Shown here in pieces: positions 1 through 11,577 of a stretch of 64,000 nucleotides of DNA; position 1 is the stretch's first letter, and each line of letters begins with the position of its first letter. The stretch comes from Paramarasmius palmivorus (lineage: Eukaryota; Basidiomycota; Agaricomycetes; Agaricales; Marasmiaceae). Under the pieces are notes generated by a model. The model searched no databases and was not told the origin of the DNA. It saw nothing but the letters and a program-made list of their open reading frames with translations. Where the stretch lies: contig JAYKXP010000029.1 in assembly GCA_037176845.1 (NCBI GenBank), forward strand, positions 310,001 to 374,000. Direction: 5' to 3'. A program made the position numbers and the translations under genes.

Positions 1-405
1 TGGACGAAGTCAAGGCGCGAATCGAGCAACTTTCAACGCCTATACCGTTGCTAACATTGGCTTAGGTTGCAACGGCAAGTGTACTTAGCGAAAACACCGG
101 TACAAAGTCGCGCGTTGCAGAGAGGAACCTGATGGATCTCAATCAGGAGCTGGAGACGAAGAGGGAGGTCAGTTAACTCAACGTGGCAGTAGGCCGATTC
201 GTCGTATTGATGTCACCTATTTCTAGGTATGGATAGATCTTGAAGGGTTTGCTCGTACGGTACGCTCATCAACATGGTAAACGTGATACTCAAATCTCAT
301 TGCTCTGCGAAGAACTACGTGAGAGAGTTGGCTAGCAAATATTTGAGCAACGAGGCACTGGAGAATTGGATGACAAAATGGGTTGACAAAGAGCCAGGTG
401 TGTAA
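1..405 (+). other. possible 3' end of a partial, unrecognised gene
   Basis: Several short open stretches are joined by intron-like boundaries. A branch-like gctaac and an acceptor cttag lie near 45, followed by an open stretch rich in charged residues (ending LNQELETKRE). A donor follows near 171, then a short exon-like piece after an acceptor at about 228. An open frame from 274 to 405 encodes about 43 residues ending WVDKEPGV. The 5' part would lie outside the window. I recognise no family, and the pieces could be chance. Confidence 0.25.
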
Positions 406-1960
406 GTACTTGTTTCCGGTGTTAAAGTCTTCCGAGCTTACATTCCCTTTTCACCTCAGTATTCCTGCGACTGCCTTCCGACTCTGCAAATGCTTATCAT
501 CCTGTTACATCGCTACCTCGGACAGTGAATTCATCTCTCCGAATAGAAGCTTGTAGAACAGAGAACCAGAATCCCTTCGATTCAAATAGCATCAAGAATG
601 GACGCAATCCGGAGGAAAGAGCGACATTGGAGATGATGCCTTGAGACTCGGAGATCTGGACTTGGTATCACATAGTATCGTACGGCCTAGGTTGAATCTT
701 ACAATCACGCTTTTGTATTTATCCGGGTTAAGTCCAGTCGGTTTAACTTTTAACTTAAGTAGCATGCCAATGAACGAGGCTGATGCATATGCATCGCTGA
801 TGTCCCAGCGGCCAGCCGCGCGACCCTCGAAGCGTGAGAACCCTGACTTTGTGCCCACCCACCGAACCCAACTCGGCTCGTATCGTTGAACGTTCAAGCT
901 TCAAGGATAGTCGCCCTCATCGTTTATCATGATAAAGATTCTTCAGAAAAGGATGGAAACGATGTTGCGCGGTCATATTTCCTTTCAGCCTTTACCACGC
1001 AAATTTGTTCGAATATCGTGAGCATATTTTGCATTACATTGGATGTATCGATTACTGATCAGTGTCACAACGAGCAGTTTTCGACTAGTACACCCCTAGT
1101 GATGCTAACGGTAACGCACCGAGGCATACGTATTGCCGCCGGACAGAGGATTCATGTTGGGAGTCATATGAGATCCGAAACGGAGATGTGTCTTCAAATA
1201 TTCGAACAAGGAAATGCGACTGATACCAAGGGGTCCGCCAGAACATACAACAAAGTTCTGCAATGTACTGTTCGAGCGTCGATGACTCCCACTCACTCGA
1301 ATGAGGATGTAGCTGAAATATTACGAGCTACAAATGCCCCCCGAGCACTTTCCTCGACTTCAACCTTCGGATACGAAATCTGACGAGTTTTGCGAAGACA
1401 GTTCTTGTTCGCCGTGATCAAACCACCTTGTATGAATAGAGTGTAGGATTTTTCTGCGCAAATTCAGGTGGATTCAAAGTTTCACTCCAGCCTTGTTCAG
1501 CTACAGCATCCCAAGATAAACGCAACCAGTCGCTGCTATCGAAGGTCAGGATGAACGTCATGGATCGGAGAAGCACAAAGGGTGAGATGTTTGACTATGT
1601 AGCTCCACAACTCGATTTTGAACACCCGTTGCAGATGAGGATCCCCTAATCGTGGTTGTAGAAACGGCTAGTGGTGTCGGAACACAACTGTCGTCGTTGT
1701 GGGCAACAGTCGTACACACCGAGGCAACTACTGACTCGCTGCTTATCGATCCGAGCTCTTGGATACTGAAGATCCTTCGCCAGGGAGAGACGAACGGTGC
1801 CAATCCTTGTTTGGAGTGCATAACGATCATTGATCTTTTCGAAGTTCTGTGATGTGGGTCCGCGGTCTCAGTCCTTGTCGACTTTGTTGTTCAGCGAATC
1901 CCTCAGAGTATCTTATCCACTTTTCTAGAGTTTCCTCGATGACCAAGCCCGCTCAGCAGT
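406..1960. other. gene-poor stretch, nothing supported
   Basis: Open frames of 60 to 165 codons occur on both strands here, but they overlap each other, have no recognisable domain, and lack convincing splice or promoter context. I see no RNA gene or clear repeat. Confidence 0.5.
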
Positions 1961-1963
1961 AGG

Positions 1964-1970
1964 TATAAAA
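1964..1970 (+). promoter_or_regulatory. TATA box of the small secreted protein gene
   Basis: A TATAAAA sequence lies 78 bp before the start codon at 2048, followed by a pyrimidine-rich leader (ctccagttcagtcctcactg). This is the arrangement expected of a strongly expressed fungal secreted-protein gene. Confidence 0.6.
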
Positions 1971-2047
1971 GCCAAAGCCCAACCACCTCAAATCTCCAGT
2001 TCAGTCCTCACTGTACTTCGATTCTAGCGCCTCTCATCATTCACAAC

Positions 2048-2622
2048 ATGCAATTCAAAGTTCTCGCTGCTCTCGTCGCTCTTGCTCTCCCCATCGCGGC
2101 TCTGCCCGGAGGTTATCCTACTGAACCGGAGCATCCTACCGACCCAGGCCATCCTACCGATCCCGGCCATCCCACCGACCCAGGTCACCCCGAGGAGCCG
2201 GAGCATCCCTCCAACCCGCCTTCCGGTGGCGGGGGTTTCTGCAACAGCGGTAGTGCTGCTTACTGCTGCAACAGTGGCGGCGGCGGCCTCTTGAACCTCG
2301 GAGGCCTTCTCAGCTGTTCTATCTTGAGTGCTCCATGGTAAGTTATGTTCATCACCCGGCGCATGCGTACTTCATACCGACCCATGTTTTCTTCCAGCAA
2401 CTCCGGCGAAGTCTATTGCTGCTACAGCGAGAATAACCAGAGTACGTGTATCGTTATCATCTAACTTTTGTCTTTACACTGACACCATTCGCAGGCGGCC
2501 TCATCAACATCAACAAGGGCAATTGCAACGCTGGTTACAAGAGAGAGATGAAACGCAGGGGTTTGGACACCGAGTTGACCAAGAGGCTCAGTTTCGCCGA
2601 GTTGAACGCTCTCATGGCCTAA
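2048..2622 (+). CDS. small secreted eight-cysteine, hydrophobin-like protein with proline-rich repeats
   Basis: Three exons are joined by GT-AG introns (2048-2337, 2398-2441, 2495-2622), giving about 153 residues. Residues 1 to about 19 are a signal peptide (MQFKVLAALVALALPIAALP). A proline-rich segment with several HPTDPG units follows, then a Gly-rich cysteine domain. Splicing at 2337/2398 turns a Trp codon of the unspliced frame into Cys and completes a C, CC, C, C, CC, C order with spacings 7-15-6-6-16. Hydrophobins share this order, but loops 2 and 3 are shorter than the class I rule and the tail after the last Cys is unusually long (31 residues). The tail carries dibasic sites (YKR, MKRR, TKR) that could be cut by a Kex2-type protease. 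It is likely a wall or surface protein; it may instead be an unclassified small secreted cysteine-rich protein. Confidence 0.8.
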
Positions 2623-2742
2623 GCACGTGGAGGAGGCGGATTCGGATGCCGAATGTATTGTCTGTGTATTTTGTGTATTTGCCCACGTATAAGTCTGTAC
2701 CTGTGTAACGCTTCGAATGAATGTATCATTTGTCAGAGTGAT

Positions 2743-5467
2743 TTACAGCTTGGCCTTTGCCTGGGGCACTACGAGGTTCTCGATGTCCTTGTACTTGTAG
2801 TAAAGCTTTAGCGATTCGGGGTTAGCAACAGTTCCACTTGGCTTCATCGTCGACCCTGAGACAATCTGCTTGATTGCAATTTCAATCTTTTTCCCATTGA
2901 CAGTGTACTTAACCAAAGGCGTATCAGTACGACACTCGGACTAACGGTAAAGGTTTACACTTACAGGTATATCCTCAACCTGAAATATATACTCCGGTAC
3001 GTGTCTTGCACTGAGCGCATCCTTTATGGCATTTCTTATTTCGTTCTCGAGCGATTTCGTGAGCGAACGACCTGGTCTCATCTTGACGAAAAGGAGCACC
3101 CGTTCGTGCTTGTCCTGTAATCGACGTTGACCTATACATATGGTGTCATCGATGCCTACGTCGGTGAACTTTTCGAGCACTGTATAGATTTCTCCAGAAC
3201 CGAAACGGACACCGCTCGGGTTCAGAACACCATCGCTAGAAGACTCTTGTCAGGCTACATGAGACGAGGTGAGGGATTGCAAGAGGTACCTTCTGCCGAG
3301 AATCATGATACCCTTCGTTCTAGGATTAATCACCAGGAAATCGCCGTGCCTATAAATCCCTATATAGCAGGAACAATCAAGACAAGAACAGAGGCACTTA
3401 AGGACAAGTATTCACCCGGATAATGGCTAAAGTAGGTTTCTCGCAGCTTTTGTCCATCTGGAGTATCGCCCCAGAGTTTTATCGGAAGGGATGGATGTGG
3501 TCGAGTGACCACCAATTCACCAGGTTCGCCCTTGTCTTCGACATTGTTGCCATCGGGGTCGAACACCTCCACTTTCATACCCAAAGCCTTGTATTGTGTC
3601 TCTTTGAAAGCAACGCATGTTAGCTACGAGCTTGGAATTAGACACAGTCAACTCACCTCCAGTGTAGACCGGTAAGGTAGGTGCGCCAGAGACCACTTTC
3701 GGACAGTGTCAGAAATGCATATGACAAGAGTGATTCTATCACATACAGGAGCAGAAGATATCCGTTCCGCCAGATGTCGATATCAAAAAGACTTTACTCC
3801 CGAAAGCTTTGAAGGTGAATTCGAACATTGGTGGCGTCAGTACTGCGCCAGTCACGCTAACGGTTCGGAGTGATGTGAACGGCGCAATCTCTACTATTAT
3901 TATTGGTCATGAGCATGTGAAAGATGCAGAGGTAGTCCATAAATGCTCACAGGGATTGATACCTTGGCCTTGTACTTCAGCCATGTATCGTGGGCTTGTA
4001 CCAAAAAAGTTGGCACTGGAGAGGCTATGAAGTTCGGTGTGGTCTGGAAAGCTTTCACTCTTACTCTTGGTCACTGACGAACTTGAGGTACGTCTTAATG
4101 TCGGGATAGAATGGTGAGCCATCGTACAGAACGAGGCGAGCGCCGACGGAGAGCACGGTCAACATATACGTCCAGAGGAGCCATCCGGTCTGGTCAAAGT
4201 TTCTCAGACAACACGAGTAATTATGCAGGACGACTGACACTTACAGTAGTGTATTGGAAATGGGTCTCTTCCTGCCTCAAATCTTTGGATAGCATAGTGT
4301 CCTTTTTCGACTGCAGTAGGGCGCCCTGTCGAAATAGTCAGCTATGCGGCGAGACCAATTTGATAGGTAACAGCGAACACCAGCACTATGAACTATACAC
4401 TTCGGTGGACCTGAGGTTCCAGAGCTATACAAGATGTATACTGGATGGCTGAAAGGAAGTTGTTCGAATTTGAGTTCGTTACCAGTGGCCGTGGCGAGGA
4501 ATTGCGGCAGAGTTGTACTAAAATCATGGCACATGAAGCATAATACGTCTGTTGATTGAGAAAACTCACGTATTCGGGACATCGCTGAGCATAATATTCT
4601 TGCCTGTAACGGAACTGGGCAGTAGAATCGCTCGCCGTAGACCCAACGCAGATAGGGCCTTGATTACTGAAGATACTTTCGAGAGCAGATTGATCTTCTT
4701 GCCACCGTATTGGGCCTCCGTCTCGGAAAAGATGAGTTTCGGCTGTATTTGACGATATCTATCTAGAATACCCTGCGAAGCCATCAGTATACGAGGTCAA
4801 TTGCAAGGGGAGAAGGACTGACATCTTGACCCATGTCCGTAGCAGTCCCTGAAAATATAGCACCTATGCTGGTAGTAGCAAGGGCTATGGTCACCGCGAC
4901 AATTGAATTGGTGATAATAGCAGCAACTCGGTCTCCTACTCCCACTCCATTCGCCTTCATCGCCGATGCCATTTCTCCTACTTTAAGCCTCAACTCTCTA
5001 AACGAACATTCTTCAATCCGTCCCTGTTCTCCTCCAGCTGTTATTGCAATACCATCGTCGTTCCTCCAAAGTAGATTCTCAGCATAGTTGAGGCGTGCAC
5101 CTGGAAACCATTCCGGAACTTCTGGGATACGTCCTGGAGCCATAATCTGGTCGTTTGTAAATTGTCAGGCTTGAGTACTGAGCAATGAAGCGTAACATTC
5201 CTTCTCCGGTGGAACTGAATATATTATACGAAGATACCGCCATAAATCAACCCAGAAATCATAGTTTTCGACCGAATACTTGTAAATGTCGTGCCAGTCC
5301 CCTTACGTCGAATCAGTACTACAATAAAAGGACAGATTCAATATGTACTCACTGAGATTCAGCCCTCTTGTCCGGTTAACCATCTTTCGAAACCCTTCTA
5401 CATTGGTATACTGAGGATGCTGGGGTGTCCATAAGAGCTTCGAATGCTCGAAGTACGAGGTGCTCAT
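2743..5467 (-). CDS. acetoacetyl-CoA synthetase, copy 1
   Basis: This is an ANL-superfamily enzyme that activates acetoacetate to acetoacetyl-CoA using ATP, feeding sterol or fatty-acid synthesis in the cytosol. The start MSTSYFEHSKLLWTPQHP at 5467 matches the family N-terminus. In order I see the acetyl-CoA-synthetase-type N-terminal region (PEWFPGARLNYAENLLW), ITNSIVAVTIALATTSIGAIFSG, the AMP-binding P-loop YSSGTSGPPKCIVHSAG, the adenylate-binding GELVVTRPHPSLP, a GDF/GRR hinge, and the C-terminal lobe (ICIGQRR, RVLLFVKM, ALSARHVPEYI). It ends ENLVVPQAKAKL. The gene has many short introns. One of 50 nt (4773-4822) lies between MGQD and GILDRY and is absent from copy 2. The main motifs appear intact and the length fits the roughly 670-residue family. 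It lies in the same orientation as the BTB gene and copy 2. Confidence 0.9.
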
Positions 5468-6102
5468 CGTGGTAAGCAAGGAAGTATCGGCCTGCGAGTT
5501 TACTCTATTTCGCACGTCCCATGCCCCATGACGTGTTCCATTTCACCTTCGCAAGGAATCATATGATGAGAAACGGAGTGAAGATTGTGCCAAAGTGGGC
5601 GGCAGATAACGAGAAGAAGGCCGCCGCGGTCGAAGGTGATGGTGGTTAAAAAAAAACCAAAACTGAAACGTCGCGTGCAGAACGCGTGCATTTTGCCCTT
5701 CATGACTTTTGATAAACTCATTGTCACTACGTTACCATGGGTGCCGAAATCCGAGTCCGAAATTTTGACGTTGAATTCAGTCGCGGTTCGCGAAGCATCA
5801 TCTACATCAATGATTTTGAATCCTACTCGTGTAGAAGTGCTTCATTACAGGACGCTGATATGTAATTACAGACAAGCTGCTAGATTCCTGTGGCAATCCT
5901 AACCTGGAGATATTGGACATAGGAGCACATCAGAACATGTCCAAGATTCGGCTTCGGCGAAGTCAGGCGCAGACCAGCGAATCAGATTGCAAACGTTGAG
6001 CGTTGAAGCTTCATTGTCGAGCACAACAGATGAGCACCTGAAAGCTTACCTCAGGTTGCGCATTTCAAAGACCATTCAGGCAGTAAGTGGCAGTCAATGT
6101 TC

Positions 6103-7556
6103 CTAGCGAATGGTACACCGTCTAGCGGCCACCACCCGCATACATAACTTGGTGAATTAAGAGAGAAATGAGGATACATTACTGAATTGTACGCTGAACC
6201 ATCATGCCATGAAGTCAGGGAACTGAATTTGAACAAAATAGTAAAGAACTCACGGTTGCCAGTGACCATTCTGCGCATATTGTACGGACGCGTGCATCCC
6301 TGAGCTTGATGCAGTCTGGACATGTCACATCGTTGGTCGCGTCCAATAATACTTCCTTGATCTTGGTTGTTGGGATACCTAGATATCACGATTACTAAAG
6401 ATACGTTGCAGACCCACAAAGAAATGAAGACGAACCGGCATTCATCACACGTGTTAGCGAGGTGACGCCGCGAGCCCATGCATGCTTCAACACCTGCTGA
6501 TCGGTGAAACCGCACTTCTTCGTTGGATCGTGCAGTCCCAGTTGTACGGACAACAAGTTTGACAAGATCAACTTTCTATCCTCAAGCAGCCGAATCAGCT
6601 TGCCGTGATACAAGGCTCCCATGCTCTGAACCGTTGACGAATTGATAGTCGCCAAGTCAATCGTCAAAAGGTGTGAAGATGTCGACACTGCCAGGTCGTG
6701 CATGTTGTGCCGAGCGGCGAGTGTATAAATCTCGAGCGGGTATATTGGAGCGCAGGTAAGCAGAAAAGCGAACATCTTAGTCTGCCGTTGCGTAAACGTC
6801 TGTGGGTGAATGCGAGCCTTGGGATCGATTCCGAAATGCGGGAGAAGGTCTATTCCGTGAATTATAGCCTTCACATCCGGGTAGTTGCTTGGGCTTTGCC
6901 AGCTAGGTCCAGGATTCGGGTTGTCACTATCATAGGACACGTCGTAGATGACCTGGAGAATAACCTGCAACTCGGTAGAGTGTAAGTCGACATAGACGAC
7001 TCGATGTATGTTTTCTAGGGTATTGAGAGGAAGAAGACTGCTGAAGTTGTTCTTCGAAGCCCTGAGAATAGTCTTCTCGTCGACGTAGAACAGGACAGAA
7101 TCGGAGGTAATGAATGCAAAGTCGGGACGTATTCGACCTCCAAGCGGCTCGGATGAGGGCCCAAACATCAACGATACCACCGCCTCTCGTTGCGGTGGAA
7201 TCATCGATGGGTGAGTGTAGGAGTCTGGCATTGAACCTTGCATGGGAGTGGGTTGGTTCGCCGAGTAATCAATGTCCGAGAACTTGCAACGATGACACGG
7301 TTATTTGTGTAACATGGATTTGACTTGAATGTGACTTACATGCTGCGAGGTCATATCTTGCGACATTGGTGGATAGTAGCCAGCAGCATTACTGGTGAAT
7401 ACTTGAGTATTGGCATAACCATAAAGAAACCTGGCCTTACTACGAATAGTCCCAGTTGGGGGGTGCATATGGAGGTGCATCGACCTCACGCACTCCAGAT
7501 GAATAAGATGTAATCCAGTCTTCTGAAGACGGTGAGAGGTACCATGAGGGATCCAT
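6103..7556 (-). CDS. BTB/POZ-type domain protein
   Basis: The best model starts at 7556 (MDPSWYLSPSSEDW). It joins a Tyr/Pro-rich N-terminus through two short introns (donor gtagtaagg, then gtaagtcac) to the main exon ending near 6437. The main exon holds RIRPDFAFITSDSVLFYV and EKTILRASKNNFSSLLP, the pattern of fungal BTB-like domains, where a protein is used before SKVF/SPVF-type motifs. After that comes an all-helical region (LEIYTLAARHNMHDLAVSTS) resembling a BACK-like extension. The last exons contain a CPDC motif (DVTCPDCIKLRDARV) and a stop at 6103 if the final intron is used; reading through instead gives a different tail. The partner and function are unknown. It sits between the two acetoacetyl-CoA synthetase copies in the same orientation. 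Confidence 0.7.
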
Positions 7557-8246
7557 ATCTGTGGAAGAGGCGCAAACTTGGACGTGCTTGAACTTTATGC
7601 GATTGAGGGCTCGTCTTTTAAAATGGTCATAAGCGGTGTATTAATTAAAAGAATCACTCCACACCTTTATTCACCATCGAAGCATCGCGTCTGTGTCAAA
7701 GCTGTTCGAAATGGACGCGGCGAATTTTCGTGACCTTGGTATCACGCCAGGGCAGAAAGCTTCACAAAAAAACGAGGCGAAGGTGAGGATGCTGGATCCG
7801 AAGAAGTTAATTAGTGCAAATTTAGAGACTGAACCTTGGGGCCGTGGCAGTGTTGTGTGAATTTAGTCACGCCAAAGACAATGCCGGTACTGGCAATCAC
7901 TCGATTTAGGAGAGTCAATCTGGATGAATAGAAACTGGTCGAGGCAAAGTCCATGAGAGCTGCCAGAGTGCCAATGATAGCAGATTGTGTGCACAAAATT
8001 GAACGCTCATTGGTTAAAACCGCGTTGTAAGTTCGGGGATGTGGCTGAGTTTGTTGGCTCGGCAAGTTCCGCCATGCGAACGGCAATGATCGGCGACTAA
8101 ATATTGATTGCCCCATCTTAGACTTATTGGGTAGTGATCATTCCTTGATAACATCGAGTCTCTTTCCATTGAGCGGCTTGAGCCTCTTTCCTTAGCTTGT
8201 ATTCCACAGGTATATATGCGTGCAATCATATTTTTATTCGCGCCCT
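7557..8246. other. intergenic stretch between the BTB gene and synthetase copy 2
   Basis: It holds the upstream region of the BTB gene and the 3' flank of synthetase copy 2. Two overlapping minus-strand open frames (7811-8116 and 8014-8229) include a hydrophobic run, but they have no recognisable domain and are in conflicting frames. Nothing else is supported. Confidence 0.5.
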
Positions 8247-10971
8247 CTACAGTTTTGCCTGTTCAGAACCTACAACCTTCTCAAGATCCCTATATTTGTA
8301 ATAGAGCTGAAGAGACTCAGGATTAGCGACTGTTCCGCTAGGTTTCAATGTTGAGCCTGAAATGATTTGTTTGACTGCTATCTCAATTTTCTTTCCGTTG
8401 ACAGTGTACTAAAAATCAGTCAAACTGTCAAACTAAGTTTCACGACAGAGAAAAAAGAGAGTACGTACGGGAATGTCTTCTATTCGGAAGATGTACGCGG
8501 GCACATGTCTCGCACTCAGCGATTTCCGGATCGCGGTTCGTATTTCGGTCTCGAGGGTCTTCGTGAAAGTGTGTCCCGAGCGCATCTTCACAAAGAGAAG
8601 TACGCGTTCATCCTTATCACCGGGTCGGCGTTGCCCCACACAGATTGAATCGTCAATTTGTTGAGAAAAAGGTTCAAGGGCGGTGTAGATTTCCCCGGAA
8701 CCGAATCGCACGCCACTAGGATTGAGTACTCCATCGCTACACCGGAAGGAAGTAAGTCCCCGTACGACGAATAAAAGAGGCTAGGACTCACCTTCGTCCT
8801 AGGACCATGAACCCTTTTGTCGAAGGGTTCTTGACGATAAAGTCGCCCTGGCGCCATATACCTGGAAGTTCTCCGAAATTCAGAGAGCCTACGAGGACGG
8901 TAAGAAACTCCCATACCAGGGTAGTAACTAAAGTATGTCTCCCGAAGCTTCTTGCAATCAGGGGTGTCTCCCCAGAACCCGATAGGGAGTGATGGATGAG
9001 GCCTTGTACAAACAAGTTCACCAGGTACCCCAGTATCTTCAATATTCTTCCCTTCCGGATCAAAGACTTGTATCTGCATTCCAAGTGCCTTGTCCTGAAT
9101 TTCTGTGCGACTATCAGCAAGGTAAAGGGTACACTAATGAGCTATCACGTACCTCCGATATACACAGATCCGCTCGCATTGCCACCGACCACTAACCACA
9201 ATCACTACTCAGACACAATGTATAATTGAACAACAAAGCGTTCTTACATCCACTGCAGATATCGGTGCCACCTGACATTGACATGAGGTGTACACGACTG
9301 CCAAACGCATGGAAAGCCCACTCAAAAAGGGGTGGCGTCAGAACAGCGCCAGTAACCGCGAGAATTCGCAGAGATTGGAATGGCGCAATCTCCACTGATC
9401 AAGATATGTTTTTAGTATTCACCGAACAGAGTGGAGTTCACGTACAAGGTTTGATGCCTTGTCCTTGGATTTCGGCAAGGAAACGTGGGCTTGTGCCTAG
9501 TTGTGTGACTCTGTGTGTGAGGTTAGTGCGATTCAATTGCGAGACCGAAGGTCGAGCGGAAGAGACACACCCTTGGTCGTTGATAAATTTGAGATATGCA
9601 CGAGGGTCAGGATGAAACGGCGAGCCGTCGTAGAGAATGATGCGGCTACCAATAGAAAGAGTTGTTAACATGAAGGTCCACATCATCCATCCAGTCTGCC
9701 TGGCGTTAGTTATGAAACACAGAGATTGGATGGCACACTCACGGTAGTATATTGGAAGTAAGTTTCGCCGTATCTTACGTCCAAGGCCACGTTGATATCT
9801 TTCCGAGTTTGTAAAAGTATGCCCTGGCAGAAGGCTTCAGTCGATTCCCGTAAGCTCAACATGGAACAAGAACGCACACCAGCGGAGTGAATTATACACT
9901 TTGGTGGACCAGAAGTGCCTGAGCTGTACAGAATGAATAAGGGATGGTTGAAGGGCAGCTGCTCAAACACAAGGTCTTCTCCCTTTCCGGTCAATAGAAA
10001 TTGGCGAAGGGTTATTCTGCAGACGGATTCATTAGCATCAATTCAATTCATGTCAAGCGTTGGTCAATCGTACGCGTTATCAAGATTTGAAATCTGAGCA
10101 TTTTCTCCGGTGATAGTACTGGGAAGCAATATGGCTCGGTGCAACCCTTTTGGGTTAAGATCCTTAACTACTTCGACGACCTTTGCCATCAGATTGATGG
10201 TTTTGCCAGCATAGAGCACTTCAGTTTCTGCGAAGACTAGTTTGGGTTGAATTTGCCGATATCGATCAAGTATGCCTTGAGTGCCCATATCTGTTGCTGT
10301 ACTGGAGAAGATGGCACCAATACTAGCAGTAGCTAGCGCTAATGTCACAGCTGTGAAAGAGTTCGTGATGATTGCTGGGTAAGCTCCTTCGTTAGCCATA
10401 CACCTTTCGTGAAAGGCTCAACGATACCCACCTGCCACCCTATCACCCACGCCCAAACCGTTTGCTCGCATCGCTGAAGCCATCCGCGCAACATTCTCCC
10501 TCAACTCTCGGAAGGTGTAGTGCACAACTCTTCCCGATTCGCCACTTGCCGTACATGCGATCCCATCGTCAATTCTCCATAGCAAGTTCTCTGCGTAGTT
10601 GAGTCGTGCACCTGGAAACCATATCGGAAGTTCGGGTATAACACTCTTCTCTAGGACCTAAAAGACGCGCTTGAGAATGAATTGTGATTCGTAGTGGTGG
10701 AACGCACACTCCGGGGTGGTTCAGACGATATAATTCGGAAAAACTTCCACAAATCGAGCCAGAAATTGTAGTCTTCTGTTGAATACTTGTGAAGGTCGCG
10801 ATAATCCTCTATCAATTCGCGTTACTTTCAACAATCACCAGATGAGATATGGAACGCACTGAGATTCGTTCCCCTGGTACGGTTTATCATGACTCGGAAC
10901 TGCTCGACGTTGGTCAATTCCGGGTGCTGTGGTTTCCATAGTAGACGAGAGTGTTCGAAATAGTTGCTCAT
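8247..10971 (-). CDS. acetoacetyl-CoA synthetase, copy 2
   Basis: This is a paralog of the gene at 2743-5467 with the same predicted reaction. It starts MSNYFEHSRLLWKPQHPEL at 10971 and ends EKVVGSEQAKL at 8247. Visible motifs are LNYAENLLW, ITNSFTAVTLALATASIGA, the P-loop YSSGTSGPPKCIIHSAG, GELVCTRPHPSLP, GDFIVKNPSTKG with GRR, and the C-terminal lobe ICVGQRR, RVLLFVKM, SLSARHVPAYIF. A 57-nt intron at 10375-10431 splits the Ala codon of DRVA-AIITNS, where copy 1 is uninterrupted. Conversely, the DMGTQGILDRY stretch is continuous here but interrupted in copy 1. The reading frame looks intact after splicing, so both copies may be functional. The intervening BTB gene suggests an old or rearranged tandem duplication. 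Confidence 0.9.
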
Positions 10972-11577
10972 TGTCGAGGTCAACGAAGGGGTGTGGGGAA
11001 AGACGGGGTTCCGCCTTTTAGTTTGTTGACAACCTGGGTCGCATGATGAGATAAACGGGGCATATCAGTCACACAGCGATACGTGAAGCAGTGAACAACC
11101 GTCAAAGTAGATCTGGGCAAAAAATCGAGAAGGGTTGACAATAGATACAGGTTCGTACATGCCTATTGTTCAGTGCTGAGTGTCCTGCCAGTGTAAAGGC
11201 GCCGATTGGATTTCAGGCCAGACCAGGCTCGAGACCAGCCGTTGAGTAAACTCGGAGACATTGCTTAGTCCCGTCTAGTTACGAGTCTAGACCAAGCCAG
11301 CTAGCTGGCGCCTAATAGTCGCATGTTCAAACTAGAAGTAGAGCTTTGGACAAGAACTGACAGAAATCGTTACAATTGAACCCAAGAACGATAATAAACG
11401 AATTGTACAAAGTAATATAGTAGTCGATTTTTGCCTCTACTGGCAAAGATTAAAACCCTCAGACATCAGATGCCACAGCATCTTTTCTATCTGCCATTTC
11501 ATATGAATCTTCTTTGTGGGTATAGACCGAGTTATGCACTTGGACAGCGCTAAAAAAATAACTTCAGAGATGGGTGC
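10972..11577. other. intergenic stretch upstream of synthetase copy 2
   Basis: It contains the upstream region of synthetase copy 2 and the 3' flank of the membrane protein gene that ends at 11578. I see no open frame, strong TATA box or repeat that I can support. Confidence 0.5.

Noticed and set aside
886..1383. 165-codon plus-strand open frame near the left edge
   Set aside because: It has no domain, no splice context and biased composition, and opposite-strand frames overlap it.
7811..8229. Minus-strand frames with a hydrophobic run between the BTB and synthetase genes
   Set aside because: Two frames conflict, no family is recognised, and the hydrophobic run alone is not enough for a gene call.
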